The position numbers were made by a program, and so were the translations under genes. Below, piece after piece: positions 22,626-32,937 of a DNA stretch of 64,000 nucleotides. Source of the stretch: Obelidium mucronatum (lineage: Eukaryota; Chytridiomycota; Chytridiomycetes; Chytridiales; Chytriomycetaceae). A model generated the notes under the pieces. It saw nothing but the letters and a program-made list of their open reading frames with translations. It did not search any database and was not told where the DNA came from. Location: NCBI GenBank assembly GCA_025765595.1, contig JAIVFH010000006.1, positions 124,001 through 188,000 of the forward strand. Reading direction: 5' to 3'. How positions within the stretch are numbered: position 1 is the first letter of the stretch; each line of letters opens with the position of its first letter.

Positions 22626-23891
22626 TCAGTTGTTGGCGGCCTGCTCTCTGCGTCTGTCACGCTCTTCAGAGATAGTCAGCTTGACTCCCTTACCCTTTGG
22701 CAAAGAGATGAGAGCCTTGTTTCCTTGACCAATCACAAAAACGTTGCTCAATCTGGTAGCAAATTGTCTGTCAAGAGCATCCTTGATGTGAACAATATCG
22801 AAACCACCGTGGTGACGTTCACGGTGAGTAACAACTCCAATACGACCCATGTTACGTCCTCCAGTAATGTACGCCAAGTTTCCAGTCTCAAACTTGACAA
22901 AGTCAGCAATCTTGTTGTTTGTCAAGTCAATCTTGACAGTGTCGTTGACCTTCAAGTTGGGGTCTGGGTAACGGAAGGTGCGTCCATCGTGGGTGACAGC
23001 GAATGGAATTCCCTTGGCACCGAGCTTCACAGACTTGACCTTTCCGAGCTTGTATTTGGCTTCCTCCTCGCCGATGCGGTGGATACAGAAACGTCCCTTG
23101 GTGTCGTAGACAAGACGGAAGTTCTCGCCAGTCTTTTCAATAGTGATGACGTCCATGAATCCAGCTGGGTAGGTGATGTCGGTGCGGACTTTGCCGTCCA
23201 CCTTGATGGCTCTCTGCATGACGATGGCCTTCACTTCCTGGTTGGTCAAGGCGTACTTGAGACGGTTACGGAGGAAGATGATGAGGGGGAGGGATTCGCG
23301 GAGCTTGTGGGGACCTGGAGATGGACGTGGGGCCCAGGTTCCAGTGAGCTTGTCAAGCATCCAGTGCTTTGGAGCGGCGAGCTGTGTGTGTGTGTGTGTG
23401 TGTTGGATGGTTTTAGTTTTGCATCACGTTTGTGGAAAGTTCAACGGCTACATACGCGCTTCATGTGCTTCTTTGGACCACGAGTCTGTTGGTGATATCA
23501 TTTTTGTTATGGGAAGAGAAAAGGGGTGAATTAGCGAGACTGATTGCGTGAATAACGGGGAAGGAGGCTTGGTGGGCTGAGAGTGACACTTTGAATAGTA
23601 GTTCTTTTCGTTCCAGTTCCTTTACAGATCTACACAACGCACGAATTTCGACGGGCAATTTGACGGTCATTGACGATATATAGTAAATTCGAATCTGAGC
23701 TTGTTTGATCTGGAGCAGCATGTGTTCCCAGTGTAGTCCACCAAAATCCGTGTCGGCAATCGCAACATCAACAAGACTCAATCAAACAGATATCATAATG
23801 AAATCGATTTGGAGTCGCTTCAGAGACAGTTCCGGGTTCATTGGATGGACGGGATGGGTGGGGATGGATGATGAGTCTATGGACGCACCAT
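22626..23891 (-). CDS. RPS4: 40S ribosomal protein S4 (eS4), copy 1
   Basis: Exons on the minus strand: 23891-23889 (ATG only), 23485-23456 and 23381-22626, giving 262 residues (yeast 261). The long third exon shows [57 protein letters not shown] (S4 RNA-binding region), THDGRTIRYPDP-like [12 protein letters not shown], and the KOW-type [11 protein letters not shown]. Exon 2 supplies [10 protein letters not shown]. The ATG exon, at AAAATG|GTGCGT, is inferred from the strong donor and by analogy with copy 2. Intron 2 holds a (GT)n run. Copy 2 at 30343-31454 is more than 99% identical in the large exon, but the promoters and first introns differ completely. eS4 is an early-binding 40S protein. 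Confidence 0.93.
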
Positions 23892-24127
23892 TTTGTTCGA
23901 ATTTCCAACACCACTGCAACACACTGCTCAAGAACATACAATACCCACACTACACAGCAAGTTTCCTCTCGATGACTATGACTATTGAACAAAATAATTT
24001 GAGCAGCGTCGTGATTATCCGGGGCGATGTAAGAATGGCTAATCTGAAGTGCTAATTGGAATCACCATGGATGTTATTTGTTAACTCGATCTTTTCCGTT
24101 CTCTCGCGTTTTATTTATATGCCTCAT

Positions 24128-26366
24128 TCATTCTGGGGAAAAGAGCTTGAAGGTTCGATCGAAACTGGCAGTTGCAATATACTTTCCGTCTGAACTAACA
24201 TCACATCCCATAACCTTCCCTTCCAACCCAGCAAGACTCTTCAATGGCTTCCAGTCCCCTTCACTGAAAATCTTGCACGTTCCATCATAACTGCTGGACA
24301 CTAAATGTCCTCCATTCAATATCTGTTTCTTTAACCCGCCATCAGATTTGGCTTCCTCCTTATCTTTCATTTCATCATCGTCAGCAGCCTCATCATCATC
24401 ATCTTCACCATCCACATCCATATTCGACGACGACTTTTTGAAGCGCGGTGCATCCAGAAAGTTCCAGTCCGCTGGAGCTCCCTTGCTATCAAAGCCATCA
24501 CCAGCACTCCAGAACTTGACAGTGCTCACTAAATTCGTGTGTCTCGGTATCGTATACGTGCACTTTGCTTGACGCACATCCCAGATTCGAATGGTGTTGT
24601 CTTCACTTCCAGTCGCAATAATATGTCCATTCGGGCTCCAATCAAGCGCCAAAATGGGTTTCACATGGCCTTGGAGAACCATGATAGACCGACCGCTTCG
24701 AAGGTCCCATACGCGTCCGATCGCATCCATACCACTAAAAGACGTATAAATACATATTTAAAAAAGGAAGGTTTGAAGGCATTAATTATTTTTGGATAGA
24801 ACAGGGATTTTTGCGTTTGGAACTCACGCAGTCGCCACAAGTGCACCGTCACCTTGAAACCCAATTGCAAATACTTCACGAGAATGTCCTTTTTGGAGAA
24901 GTATCTCTTGAGTTGTCTCGGAATCCCATAGACGCCAAGTGCAATCGTAGCTGGAATTATTATTTGTTGAGATTCCTTTTCTTAAAAAAAAAAAAAAAAA
25001 AAAGTCATGTTTGAAAGTGCACAAACCTTGAAGTTCCAATGAACTTTCCCGATGGATGAAAGGCAACTCGTGCAACTCGTTGTTCGTGACCAATCAGTTG
25101 GCCGATAGGCAGATTGCTACGTTAGGAACAGTTATCGATGGAACGCAAAACAAAATGCGGCAAGACATACCTCTGAAAACTGTGCAAATTAACTGTGCCG
25201 TCCATTCCACTGGTGACTAAATTCAAGGAGTCGGACGATTGTGAAAGTGTGCTTCCAGGATGGAAGGCGATTCCACTCACGCGTTCCTTTTGGCCCTTCA
25301 GAGTCAACAATGGTTCGCAATTTGGAATTGACCAGATTTTTACAAGTCCAGACCAAGACCCAGTGGCCAATAAACGGGAGTTTGGTGCAAATGTGCAGAA
25401 TGAGAGGGGACGTTCGTCTGCAATCTGTGACGCTCCGAACGAGAACGACTGACAAGAAGGGATAAATGAAAGAAAATAACAAATTCAATAAGATGATTTG
25501 CGTACCTTGAGGTTCGTGAACCATTCCAGTTTTGTCTTTTTCCGTGACATAACACCAACTTGAAGTTCAGCTCGCTGGGCAGCAATTCGCTCAGATGCCC
25601 GAGGCAACGACCAATTGAGTATGTATTGCCTTACGGCAAACAAATCCTCCCCCCCTTGAATCCCACAGTTAGCCGTCCACAGTCCGATGCTTTTGCCAGT
25701 GACGCACCTGGATAGAAAAACTCCTCATCAACCTCTTCCCCATCGTCGCTGTCATCATCGTCAGAATCCATATCATCGTCCGAGTCGGAAGCATCTTCGC
25801 CCAGATCAGCACCTGCTTCGAATCGCGCCGTCAAAAGTTCACGCAGACGGATACGACGCTCGCCTGATTTGTTATTATTGGACAGTCAGAACGCCGAAAT
25901 GCATAGAACCGCCGACACCGACCAGGTCCTTCGCCGAATAGAGTGATTGGTTCGCGAAAGTGCCTCAGGCGCGACCGTACTTTGCGGTCTTCAGTTGGCA
26001 CAGCGAGAGAGCGGGCGCGTTTCTTGCGTTCAAAGTCGTCCAGCATCGCCTGCTGCTCTGGACCAAGCGGAACGGAAGCGAGGCCGCCGGGCCCGGAGTC
26101 TGTTTGGGTGTTTTTGATGTTTGATGTTAGGCCAAGAGACTGCGCAACACACGGAACCGATGCATTACCAAGCTCGTCCAGCGTGCGTCCGCCGCCCTAA
26201 AAAACGCAAATCAGTTGAGTTGCTGAATGCGGGAAGCAAGCAGAGTTTGCATCGCCGCAACTGCGCGTTACTCTCACTCCCCCTCACCAACACTCACCGA
26301 CGATGAATTCTGGTTCTGGGAAATGGACGATCCTTGCAAAGCACCGTAATGAATCCGTTGACTCAT
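24128..26366 (-). CDS. PRP4: U4/U6 snRNP splicing factor PRP4 (SFM + WD40)
   Basis: Nine exons on the minus strand: 26366-26298, 26196-26169, 26099-25923, 25863-25708, 25654-25506, 25448-25171, 25116-25027, 24950-24828 and 24734-24128, giving 558 residues; every junction is in phase. An N-terminal SFM motif ([37 protein letters not shown]) is followed by an acidic linker and a WD40 propeller: [20 protein letters not shown], the family-typical [46 protein letters not shown], and a closing [17 protein letters not shown]4 binds PRP3 and stabilises U4/U6 in the tri-snRNP in the nucleus. An Asp-rich insertion (about 24350-24440) lies between late blades. Intron-rich organisation in a splicing gene is notable but not unusual. 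Confidence 0.95.
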
Positions 26367-26717
26367 GCTGTGTTCCAATAGGGTTGTGATTTCTGCTTGA
26401 TTTCAAGGTTAAATTCTGGAAAAGACCATTGAAGGAAACCAGCGAGAAACATCATTGCGGAGAGAGGTTCGCCCGTTTGCCGGGTAACGCAAATACATCG
26501 CGAAAATACGGTAGTACGCCAGGGATTGCTTAATGTTAGACCAAAACGTACTTCCCGGTGTGTACTTGGAACAAGTGTGCGTTTTAATACCAGAAAAAGA
26601 AGATAATTGCAATCGCAGCTTTCTCGCTTGCAATTATCTGGTTATCCGACATATCCTTGTTGTTCACCCCTTTTCCGATTTTTTCTCAGTCGCAAACTCT
26701 CACAGCAAGTCCCCAGC
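26367..26717. promoter_or_regulatory. Divergent promoter region PRP4 / RPL10A
   Basis: 351 bases between divergent start codons. A pyrimidine-rich stretch (about 26665-26690) precedes the RPL10A micro-exon, as is usual near ribosomal-protein transcription starts. A partly palindromic segment around 26470-26485 (GCCCGTTTGCCGGG) may be a site but is unassigned. Confidence 0.4.
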
Positions 26718-27536
26718 ATGAGGTACATAATCGCCACCACCCATCAGCCTGCCTTGGAACGATAGTACATGCAAACGACGGATTGATTCGAGGACTTTAT
26801 CGCGGATGCGCATGCTGAGCCGGATCGCTGTGTGATGGGGATGGAGTTGGGACAAGAGATGCGTTGCTAACTCCGCTTCTCTCACAGCAAGGTTGCCCCA
26901 TCCGCCGTCCGTGACGCCGTCAAGCAGTTGATTGCCTACTCCACCGAGGAGAAGCCAAGAAAGTTCACTGAGACCATCGAACTCCAAATTGGTCTCAAGA
27001 ACTACGACCCACAGAGAGACAAGCGTTTCTCTGGTACCGTCCGTCTCCCACACATCCCAAGACCACAGATGAAGATCTGTATCTTGGCCGATGCCCGTGA
27101 CGCCGACCACGCCAAGGAAATCTCTTTGGACTCCATGTCTGTTGAAGACTTGAAGAAGCTCAACAAGAACAAGAAGGCCATCAAGAAGCTCGCAAAGAAG
27201 TACGACCAGTTCTTGGCTTCCGAAGCTTTGATCAAGCAGATTCCACGTCTTCTCGGACCAGGTCTCTCCAAGGCCGGAAAGTTCCCATCCCCAGTTACCC
27301 AACAGGACAACTTGGGTGAGAAGGTCAACGAAATCAAGGCCACCATCAAGTTCCAATTGAAGAAGGTCCTCTGTTTGGGTGTTGCCGTCGGACACGTTAA
27401 GATGTCTGAAGATGAGCTCGTCCAGAACATCATGATGTCCATCAACTTCTTGGTCTCCTTGTTGAAGAAGAACTGGCAAAACGTCAAGTCCCTCTTCATC
27501 AAGTCCTCCATGGGTAAGCCAATCCGTCTCTACTAA
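26718..27536 (+). CDS. RPL10A: 60S ribosomal protein L10a (uL1)
   Basis: Two exons: a 5-nt exon 26718-26722 (ATGAG) with donor GTACAT, and 26888-27536. Splicing gives [20 protein letters not shown], the family N-terminus, and a protein of 217 residues, exactly the usual length. Other signatures: [82 protein letters not shown]. uL1 forms the mobile L1 stalk of the 60S subunit near the E site. The 165-nt intron directly after the start codon region would be missed by ORF scanning, which finds only an internal start. The coding exon has very biased codon usage, as in the other ribosomal genes here. Confidence 0.96.
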
Positions 27537-27869
27537 ATGCATTCCTTGTGCATTGGTGAGCGGTTGGTTTGGTTGTGTTTCGTTTTTATTTTAAGTTTTG
27601 TTGGGGCCTTGCTGCGGTATTTCACCAACGCATCTCTTCTCTCTTTCTTGATTGGAAGGAGTATCAGTTCTTGTCGGGAGTTGGTATGGTGAAGGCGGTG
27701 TGTTTGGTAGCAGTATTTTCATGGTTTGGTTCGTAATAAAAATGTTACTTTTGCCACCAAATAGCTTCTCCTTGTTTTTAAAGCGCCTTAGAACACCTCC
27801 TTTTTAGTTTAGGTTCAGATAAAAAGGGCTTCAGTTACAAAAATAAATAGGGCTGTTTTATTGAATCAC
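27537..27869. other. Convergent 3' region between RPL10A and an unknown gene
   Basis: 333 bases between stop codons. AATAAA near 27736 (plus) and CAATAAA on the minus strand near 27856-27862 could serve as poly(A) signals. Nothing else is recognised. Confidence 0.45.
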
Positions 27870-28786
27870 TTATTTTCCCGCTTCCTCATTGGGATAAGTG
27901 ATGCGATGTTCTACAAATCCAGCCAGCTTGCACATTTTCAGGCAAAGATCAGAAATCGCCCTCGTGCCAAGGATAGAGACCAACGGTTCATCCATATCCG
28001 GCGACAAACACTGCTTATGAATCACAATATTGGCTTGTGGAAGGGGCTGAGAACCAACCAGGAGACTCTTGGCAAATACGGGGTCGATATGAGAATGGTA
28101 AACGGTCACGGCAGTACCATTTGTCACAACGCCCACAATAATATCCTCTGGAACTTCATTCTGCAGGTTGGTAAGCTGACACGCGACGAATCGTTTTGCA
28201 GCCATCAAATCATAATCCGTTACATCACCCGTTTCGTAATCTTCCGACGCCATCACAAATCCACAAATGGCCCCATTTGGCTTCGAATAGGCAACGTGTA
28301 ATTGAATCCCCTCAGGGCCCATCGCGCCAGGCAGTTGATATTCCAGATTGACCAAAGATTCTGCACCAAATTCGTCAGAAGGGAAAACGTCGCATCCATC
28401 CATCAAGCCGCAGATGAAATGCAGCCGAAGTTCGCTGTTGGTGGATTCCCCCTCGAGTCGATCCATCATGTCAAAAACACCCCAGCAAGTGTTGAAGAGG
28501 TCCGAGTCGGCTGGTGAGGAGACATCGACGCCTGCCCTAGTGTACTTGTATTGACCCTCTTTCAAACGGTAAGGTCGAAAGTCATGCGTCCTGAGGTTGC
28601 AAGCGTCAACTCGGAAAGAAAAGTAAATGGTACATACCCAACAATCTCGGTAAGGGCGGCACAGTATTCTGCAGTTCCACGACAGCCATCGTCTGTGCCG
28701 GGATATTTGTCGAGAAAAGGTGTTTCCTCAACGCTGATGCCCAGCTGTGCGAGGGTGTCTTGAGTCCAAGTTGTGAGGGAGGTCAT
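27870..28786 (-). CDS. Unrecognised globular protein, 289 residues
   Basis: Two exons, 28786-28638 and 28590-27870, joined GG|G across a 47-nt intron (GTATGT...CTCAG). The junction reads TEIVGTHDFRPYRLKEGQYK. Composition is normal and globular: alternating hydrophobic beta-like segments (IQLHVAYSKPNGAICGFVM, EDIIVGVVTNGTAVTVYHSH), a Cys/Met-rich patch (CWGVFDMM, HFICGLMDGCDVF) and no low complexity. I do not recognise the family. No signal peptide or transmembrane helix is seen. It may be a cytosolic protein, conserved or lineage-specific; a structure prediction would decide the fold. Confidence 0.7.
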
Positions 28787-28912
28787 TTTTGAGGAATTTA
28801 ATTCTTACACTTTTGTACTTTACATAAGACATGTGATAAACTTAATGCCATTGCTCGAGTCAGTATCCTTTCATCCAATACTGCTGTTTTGGAAAGAGAG
28901 TTGTCAAGCGCT

Positions 28913-30013
28913 ATGCCAAGCAGCAGTGCAGTGACAGTGCAAGACCTCAGTGACCGTAATCTCACTTATCCGACATTAGAAGCAAAGTGTAAATTGACTC
29001 AGCCTCTTACATTCTGTCCTGAGGCCCAATGGACATTGAATGCTTTGAATGCCTTAACTCCAACAAAAGGAGATCTGAGTGTCACCAACAAATCTGGCTA
29101 TTTGGTTGAAAAACTGGATGAGCAAACTCCTACCACGCCACAAGAAAAGAAAGCGAGCCGATCTTTAATCAATGTAATGGAAAGTTACCAGAAGTTGGAC
29201 AACAATGTCACAGACGAAGCTCATGTCGATACATTGCATGACGAGATGCTGAACAGTTTGGGAATGAATCAGCTCCAGGGGTGGTTAACCCTTACAAAAC
29301 CAAATTTGCACGTTTCTGAAAATGCTGTCGCAAAAGCTGATATTGTAAAGGTTCATTTCACACCAGACGGCAAGGTTGATGGAATCTTCGTTGTTGAGAG
29401 CAAGAATCCCTCAGTTGCAATGATTATGGGAGACAATTTGGACACGGAGCTTGCACAGCCGCAGTTAGATCTCCACGTTATTGGAACTATTGTTGACATG
29501 TACACAACGACCGGAACCCCTGCTGAATTAAATCAACGCGTTGCGGAAGGACAGTTTGATGCAATCCTCAATAATCCAATTGAGGTTCCTGGAGCTCTTG
29601 GAAACTCGCGCAGAATGGAGGGTCAAGCCAGAGCACCAACTCTTGCTGATGTCGTTTGTATTGTCAATAACTATCCCGCCATAACCGCAAATACTAATAG
29701 AGCTACGCGAAACAATTTGTCTGAAGTTTTCAATGTACAAGGCCCAACGTGCGACAAGAATCTTTCAAAACTCCAAACAACTTACTCAAATTTGGCAAAA
29801 GCGACGCAGGCTGAAATTAACAAGATTGGCACTCGAAGTTTGGGAATCAAAGACAGTATGTTGTGTAAAAGAGCCCACCGCAGCGATTTTCAACGAGGCG
29901 TCAGCCATGTATCTGCTCAATTTACAAGACCAGTGCCGGTCTCAACTGCACAAACTCCAGGTCTTGCCAAAAAAGGTACAAAGAGAAAGAAGGGTATGCC
30001 AGAATCAGAATAA
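28913..30013 (+). CDS. Unrecognised intronless protein with a possible PD-(D/E)xK-like core
   Basis: Single exon of 366 residues. The start chosen is the ATG at 28913 (MPSSSAVTVQ); earlier in-frame start-like codons are not ATG. The middle contains a beta-strand pattern with acidic residues, KADIVKVHFTPDGKVDG followed by IFVVESKNP, which resembles the D...ExK core of restriction-like nucleases; this is only a pattern match. The C-terminus is basic (KKGTKRKKG) and could be a nuclear signal. Thr/Asn/Ala-rich composition and lack of introns set it apart from its intron-bearing neighbours. It could be a recently acquired or mobile-derived gene. No repeats or terminal structures flank it visibly. 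Confidence 0.65.
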   Translation: MPSSSAVTVQDLSDRNLTYPTLEAKCKLTQPLTFCPEAQWTLNALNALTPTKGDLSVTNKSGYLVEKLDEQTPTTPQEKKASRSLINVMESYQKLDNNVTDEAHVDTLHDEMLNSLGMNQLQGWLTLTKPNLHVSENAVAKADIVKVHFTPDGKVDGIFVVESKNPSVAMIMGDNLDTELAQPQLDLHVIGTIVDMYTTTGTPAELNQRVAEGQFDAILNNPIEVPGALGNSRRMEGQARAPTLADVVCIVNNYPAITANTNRATRNNLSEVFNVQGPTCDKNLSKLQTTYSNLAKATQAEINKIGTRSLGIKDSMLCKRAHRSDFQRGVSHVSAQFTRPVPVSTAQTPGLAKKGTKRKKGMPESE

Positions 30014-30342
30014 ATATTCGATTAGTGTTGTCAACGAGCTTGAAAAAGCATGAATTCCCGTTCGTAGAGAGATGGTTGAGGTTTCGAATAGATGCTTATC
30101 AGCACAGTTACGGCGATATTCAGATTTGATTTTTGTGTGGAGTCGTTGCATGAAATGAGCAGGATCTTGATTAAATCGAACGTTGCAATAAGGGCTGTTT
30201 GACATCGGTGTCATGACTCATTGCTCTGCACTGAATTTATTACCCGCAATTGATACTACTTTCAAGAAAATAACGCCTTTTCGAAAAACAGTGTTTGGTT
30301 GAATTTATTGAAACCAGGAAGTAAAAACATCGCTGAGAAAGC
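30014..30342. other. Convergent 3' region upstream of RPS4 copy 2 stop
   Basis: 329 bases between converging genes, containing both 3' UTRs. No feature is recognised apart from A/T-rich segments. Confidence 0.4.
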
Positions 30343-31454
30343 TTAGTTGTTGGCAGCCTGCTCTCTGCGTCTGTCACGCTCTTCAGAGATAGTCAGCTTG
30401 ACTCCCTTACCCTTTGGCAAAGAGATGAGAGCCTTGTTTCCTTGACCAATCACAAAAACGTTGCTCAATCTGGTAGCAAATTGTCTGTCAAGAGCATCCT
30501 TGATGTGAACAATATCGAAACCACCGTGGTGACGTTCACGGTGAGTAACAACTCCAATACGACCCATGTTACGTCCTCCAGTAATGTACGCCAAGTTTCC
30601 AGTCTCAAACTTGACAAAGTCAGCAATCTTGTTGTTTGTCAAGTCAATCTTGACAGTGTCGTTGACCTTCAAGTTGGGGTCTGGGTAACGGAAGGTGCGT
30701 CCATCGTGGGTGACAGCGAATGGAATTCCCTTGGCGCCGAGCTTCACAGACTTGACCTTTCCGAGCTTGTATTTGGCTTCCTCCTCGCCGATACGGTGGA
30801 TACAGAAACGTCCCTTGGTGTCGTAGACGAGACGGAAGTTCTCGCCAGTCTTTTCAATGGTGATGACGTCCATGAATCCAGCTGGGTAGGTGATGTCGGT
30901 GCGGACTTTGCCGTCCACCTTGATGGCTCTCTGCATGACGATGGCCTTCACTTCCTGGTTGGTCAAGGCGTACTTGAGACGGTTACGGAGGAAGATGATG
31001 AGGGGGAGGGATTCGCGGAGCTTGTGGGGACCTGGAGATGGACGTGGGGCCCAGGTTCCAGTGAGCTTGTCAAGCATCCAGTGCTTTGGAGCGGCGAGCT
31101 GTATGTGTGTGTGTTGGATGGTTTTAGTTTCGCATACCACTTTCGTGGAAAGTTAAACGGCTACATACGCGCTTCATGTGCTTCTTTGGTCCACGAGTCT
31201 AGAGATAGAAATGGCAGCGTTAGCATGCGGTTGGACCAGATAGCCCCAGATCGTATGAGCCTCCGTTTGAAATTCAATAAGCCGATAGTCCGAGATGCCT
31301 CTCGTCCACCGTCCCACCCATCCGCAAGAAACAGCGCAACCTTAAGCATCCTCCAACACTATTTCGAAAGTTCCCCGTTTGCAGATCTGATGTTCCTGCT
31401 GCTGTGCGATGGCTGCGAGTGGTGGTGATGGGGACATGTGTGCTGGGTTACCAT
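30343..31454 (-). CDS. RPS4: 40S ribosomal protein S4 (eS4), copy 2
   Basis: Exons on the minus strand: 31454-31452 (ATG only; donor GTAACC), 31198-31169 and 31098-30343, giving 262 residues identical or nearly identical to copy 1 at 22626-23891. The large exons differ at only a few third positions and in the stop codon (TAA here, TGA in copy 1). The 70-nt intron 2 is similar between copies, with a shorter GT run here. Intron 1 and the promoter are unrelated to copy 1; instead they match RPS25 (40378-40570). This points to a recent duplication or ongoing gene conversion of the coding part, combined with a different regulatory front end. Confidence 0.93.
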
Positions 31455-31530
31455 TTTTGCAAAGAAAGAGGAGGATCGAGAAATGGACTTATTCCTGCCT
31501 ACATCATTAACTTTAAACCATCAAGAGGTC
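31340..31530 (-). promoter_or_regulatory. Promoter-ATG-intron module shared with RPS25 (copy at RPS4-2)
   Basis: Read on the minus strand, about 190 bases (upstream promoter, ATG exon, first 110 bases of intron 1) match 40378-40570 at roughly 85-90% by eye. Shared landmarks in order: TGGTTTAAAGTTAATGATGT, AATAAGTCCATTTC, CTCTTTCTTTGCAAAAATGG, TAACCCAGCACACATGTCCC, GCAGCCATCGCACAGC and CTTTCGAAATAGTGTTGGA. Confidence 0.85.
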
Positions 31531-31882
31531 GCGTGCACGGTTTGTTTCAATAAGTGATTTCAGTTATGGTTTGATGTGGAATAGTCAAGGTTGACGTTTT
31601 GGAGTAAATGGTGAAATAGGTAATTCAAGGTAAACTGGTAGATCCTAAATGCAGTTTAAATGTACGAGGTTCGGAAAGGGCCTTATAATTTTGGCTCTTC
31701 GTAAAGGCAGCAACGATGGTTCTTAGTTGCTCCACGTTGAAATTAATTATATTTCTTGATGATTTGAGCCCATTACAGCTGATTTTGTTTTAAGTATATT
31801 CTAATGGATTGTATTTACCTGCAGTTGTGACAGTTGGATGAGAGGTGGGTGCTGGTTTTGGAAATTTTTCGACCAACCAATA
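31455..31882. promoter_or_regulatory. Divergent promoter region RPS4 copy 2 / RPL24
   Basis: 428 bases between two divergent ribosomal protein genes. The right-hand part of the shared module lies at 31455-31530. The rest is AT-rich with no recognised element. Confidence 0.5.
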
Positions 31883-32803
31883 ATGAGGCATGTGCTCACA
31901 CCGCCACGTTACCAGCTCTGCATCACCATCAACAAACGCATGGAGAATAGTTCAGGACTGACTGATTTTGATGCTCGTTGCTCTCTGGATGTGATGGGAT
32001 GGCAAGGAGCGGTAGGGATGGATGGAGGACGTGTGGGTACGGGGAGATGCATCTCGTCCACTCTCTATCAGATGATTGATTCGATTCGCGCTATTGCATA
32101 TAAGGATCAGGATCTGAAGAAATCCATGCCGTCATACAGCCATCTAACAGTCGTCCCTCTCAATGTAGAACCGAAATCTGTAACTTTTCTGGATTCAAGA
32201 TCTACCCTGGACACGGAAAGACCTACATTAAGGCCGACTCCAGAGTGCGTAATATTCAATTCTTACTATGTTTGGATGGAGGACACGGATTTCGATATAA
32301 TCGGACGTAACTATTCTTGGGGCTGGCAAATCGATAATTGGGAGTTAGGAATCAGAGCATAAGCGTGTCCTGAATTCTTTGAAGTCGGAATCGTGATTAA
32401 CTTGTTGTTATTCTAGTCCTACCGCTTGATCAACGGAAAGGTTGAGTCCCTCTTCCTTCAGAGAATCAAGCCATCCAAGCTTGACTGGACTATTGTCTTC
32501 CGTCGTCTCCACAAGAAGGGACAAGCTGAAGAAGCTTCCAAGAAGCGTACCCGTCGTACTGTTAAGGCTCAGCGTGCCGTCGTTGGTGCTACCTTGGATG
32601 CCATCAAGGCTAAGAAGGCCCAAAAGCCAGAATTGAGAGCCACTCTTCGTCAAGCCGCTGCTGCCAAGAGCAAGGACGCTAAGAAGGCTGCCCAAGAGAA
32701 GAAGAAGGCTGAATTGGCCAAGTCCAAGACTGCTGCCAAGAGCAACGTCTCTAAGCAACAGGCTAAGGGAGCCGCTCCAAAGGTTCAGGCCAAGTCCCGT
32801 TAA
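31883..32803 (+). CDS. RPL24: 60S ribosomal protein L24 (eL24)
   Basis: Exons 32169-32244 and 32417-32803 are certain and read TEICNFSGFKIYPGHGKTYI, then SYRLINGKVESLFLQ, LDWTIVFRRLHKKGQAEE, ASKKRTRRTVKAQRA and a Lys/Ala-rich tail ending QAKSR. The zinc-knuckle cysteines of archaeal L24e are lost apart from one, as in most eukaryotes. Exon 1 is tentative: ATGAG at 31883-31887 followed by a GC-type donor (GCATGT) would give MRTE, the expected fungal start, and a length of 155 residues. No GT donor in the right phase was found in the 300 bases upstream. eL24 bridges 60S and 40S on the subunit interface. Confidence 0.9.
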
Positions 32804-32937
32804 GCAGAATTCCACTAGCTCACGGAGGATGGGATGAAGGGGAGTTTGTTGTGCTTTTCTTGGTTTCGGATTCCCAATTCAGCTTTTTGATTGACTGGTT
32901 AATAAAAGTCAAATACTCTCTTTTTTATAAAACTGAA

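Noticed and set aside
23380..23402. (GT)n run as a regulatory repeat
   Set aside because: It lies next to the acceptor of RPS4 copy 1 intron 2 (CA repeat in the transcript) and is simply a short microsatellite; the paralog has a shorter run.
26700..27542. 280-codon minus-strand frame over RPL10A
   Set aside because: Antisense shadow of a gene with a clear uL1 sequence and splice signals on the plus strand.
30442..31428. 328-codon plus-strand frame over RPS4 copy 2 (and the similar one at 22725-23495)
   Set aside because: Antisense shadow of the conserved RPS4 exon, caused by its strong codon bias.
32129..32168. ATGCC at about 32129 as RPL24 exon 1 with a GT donor
   Set aside because: The resulting intron would be only about 38 nt and the N-terminus MPTE is atypical; the ATGAG/GC-donor option fits the family better but is also unproven.
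32245..32416. H/ACA snoRNA in RPL24 intron 2 (AGAGCA box)
   Set aside because: No ACA box at the right distance and no convincing double hairpin by eye.
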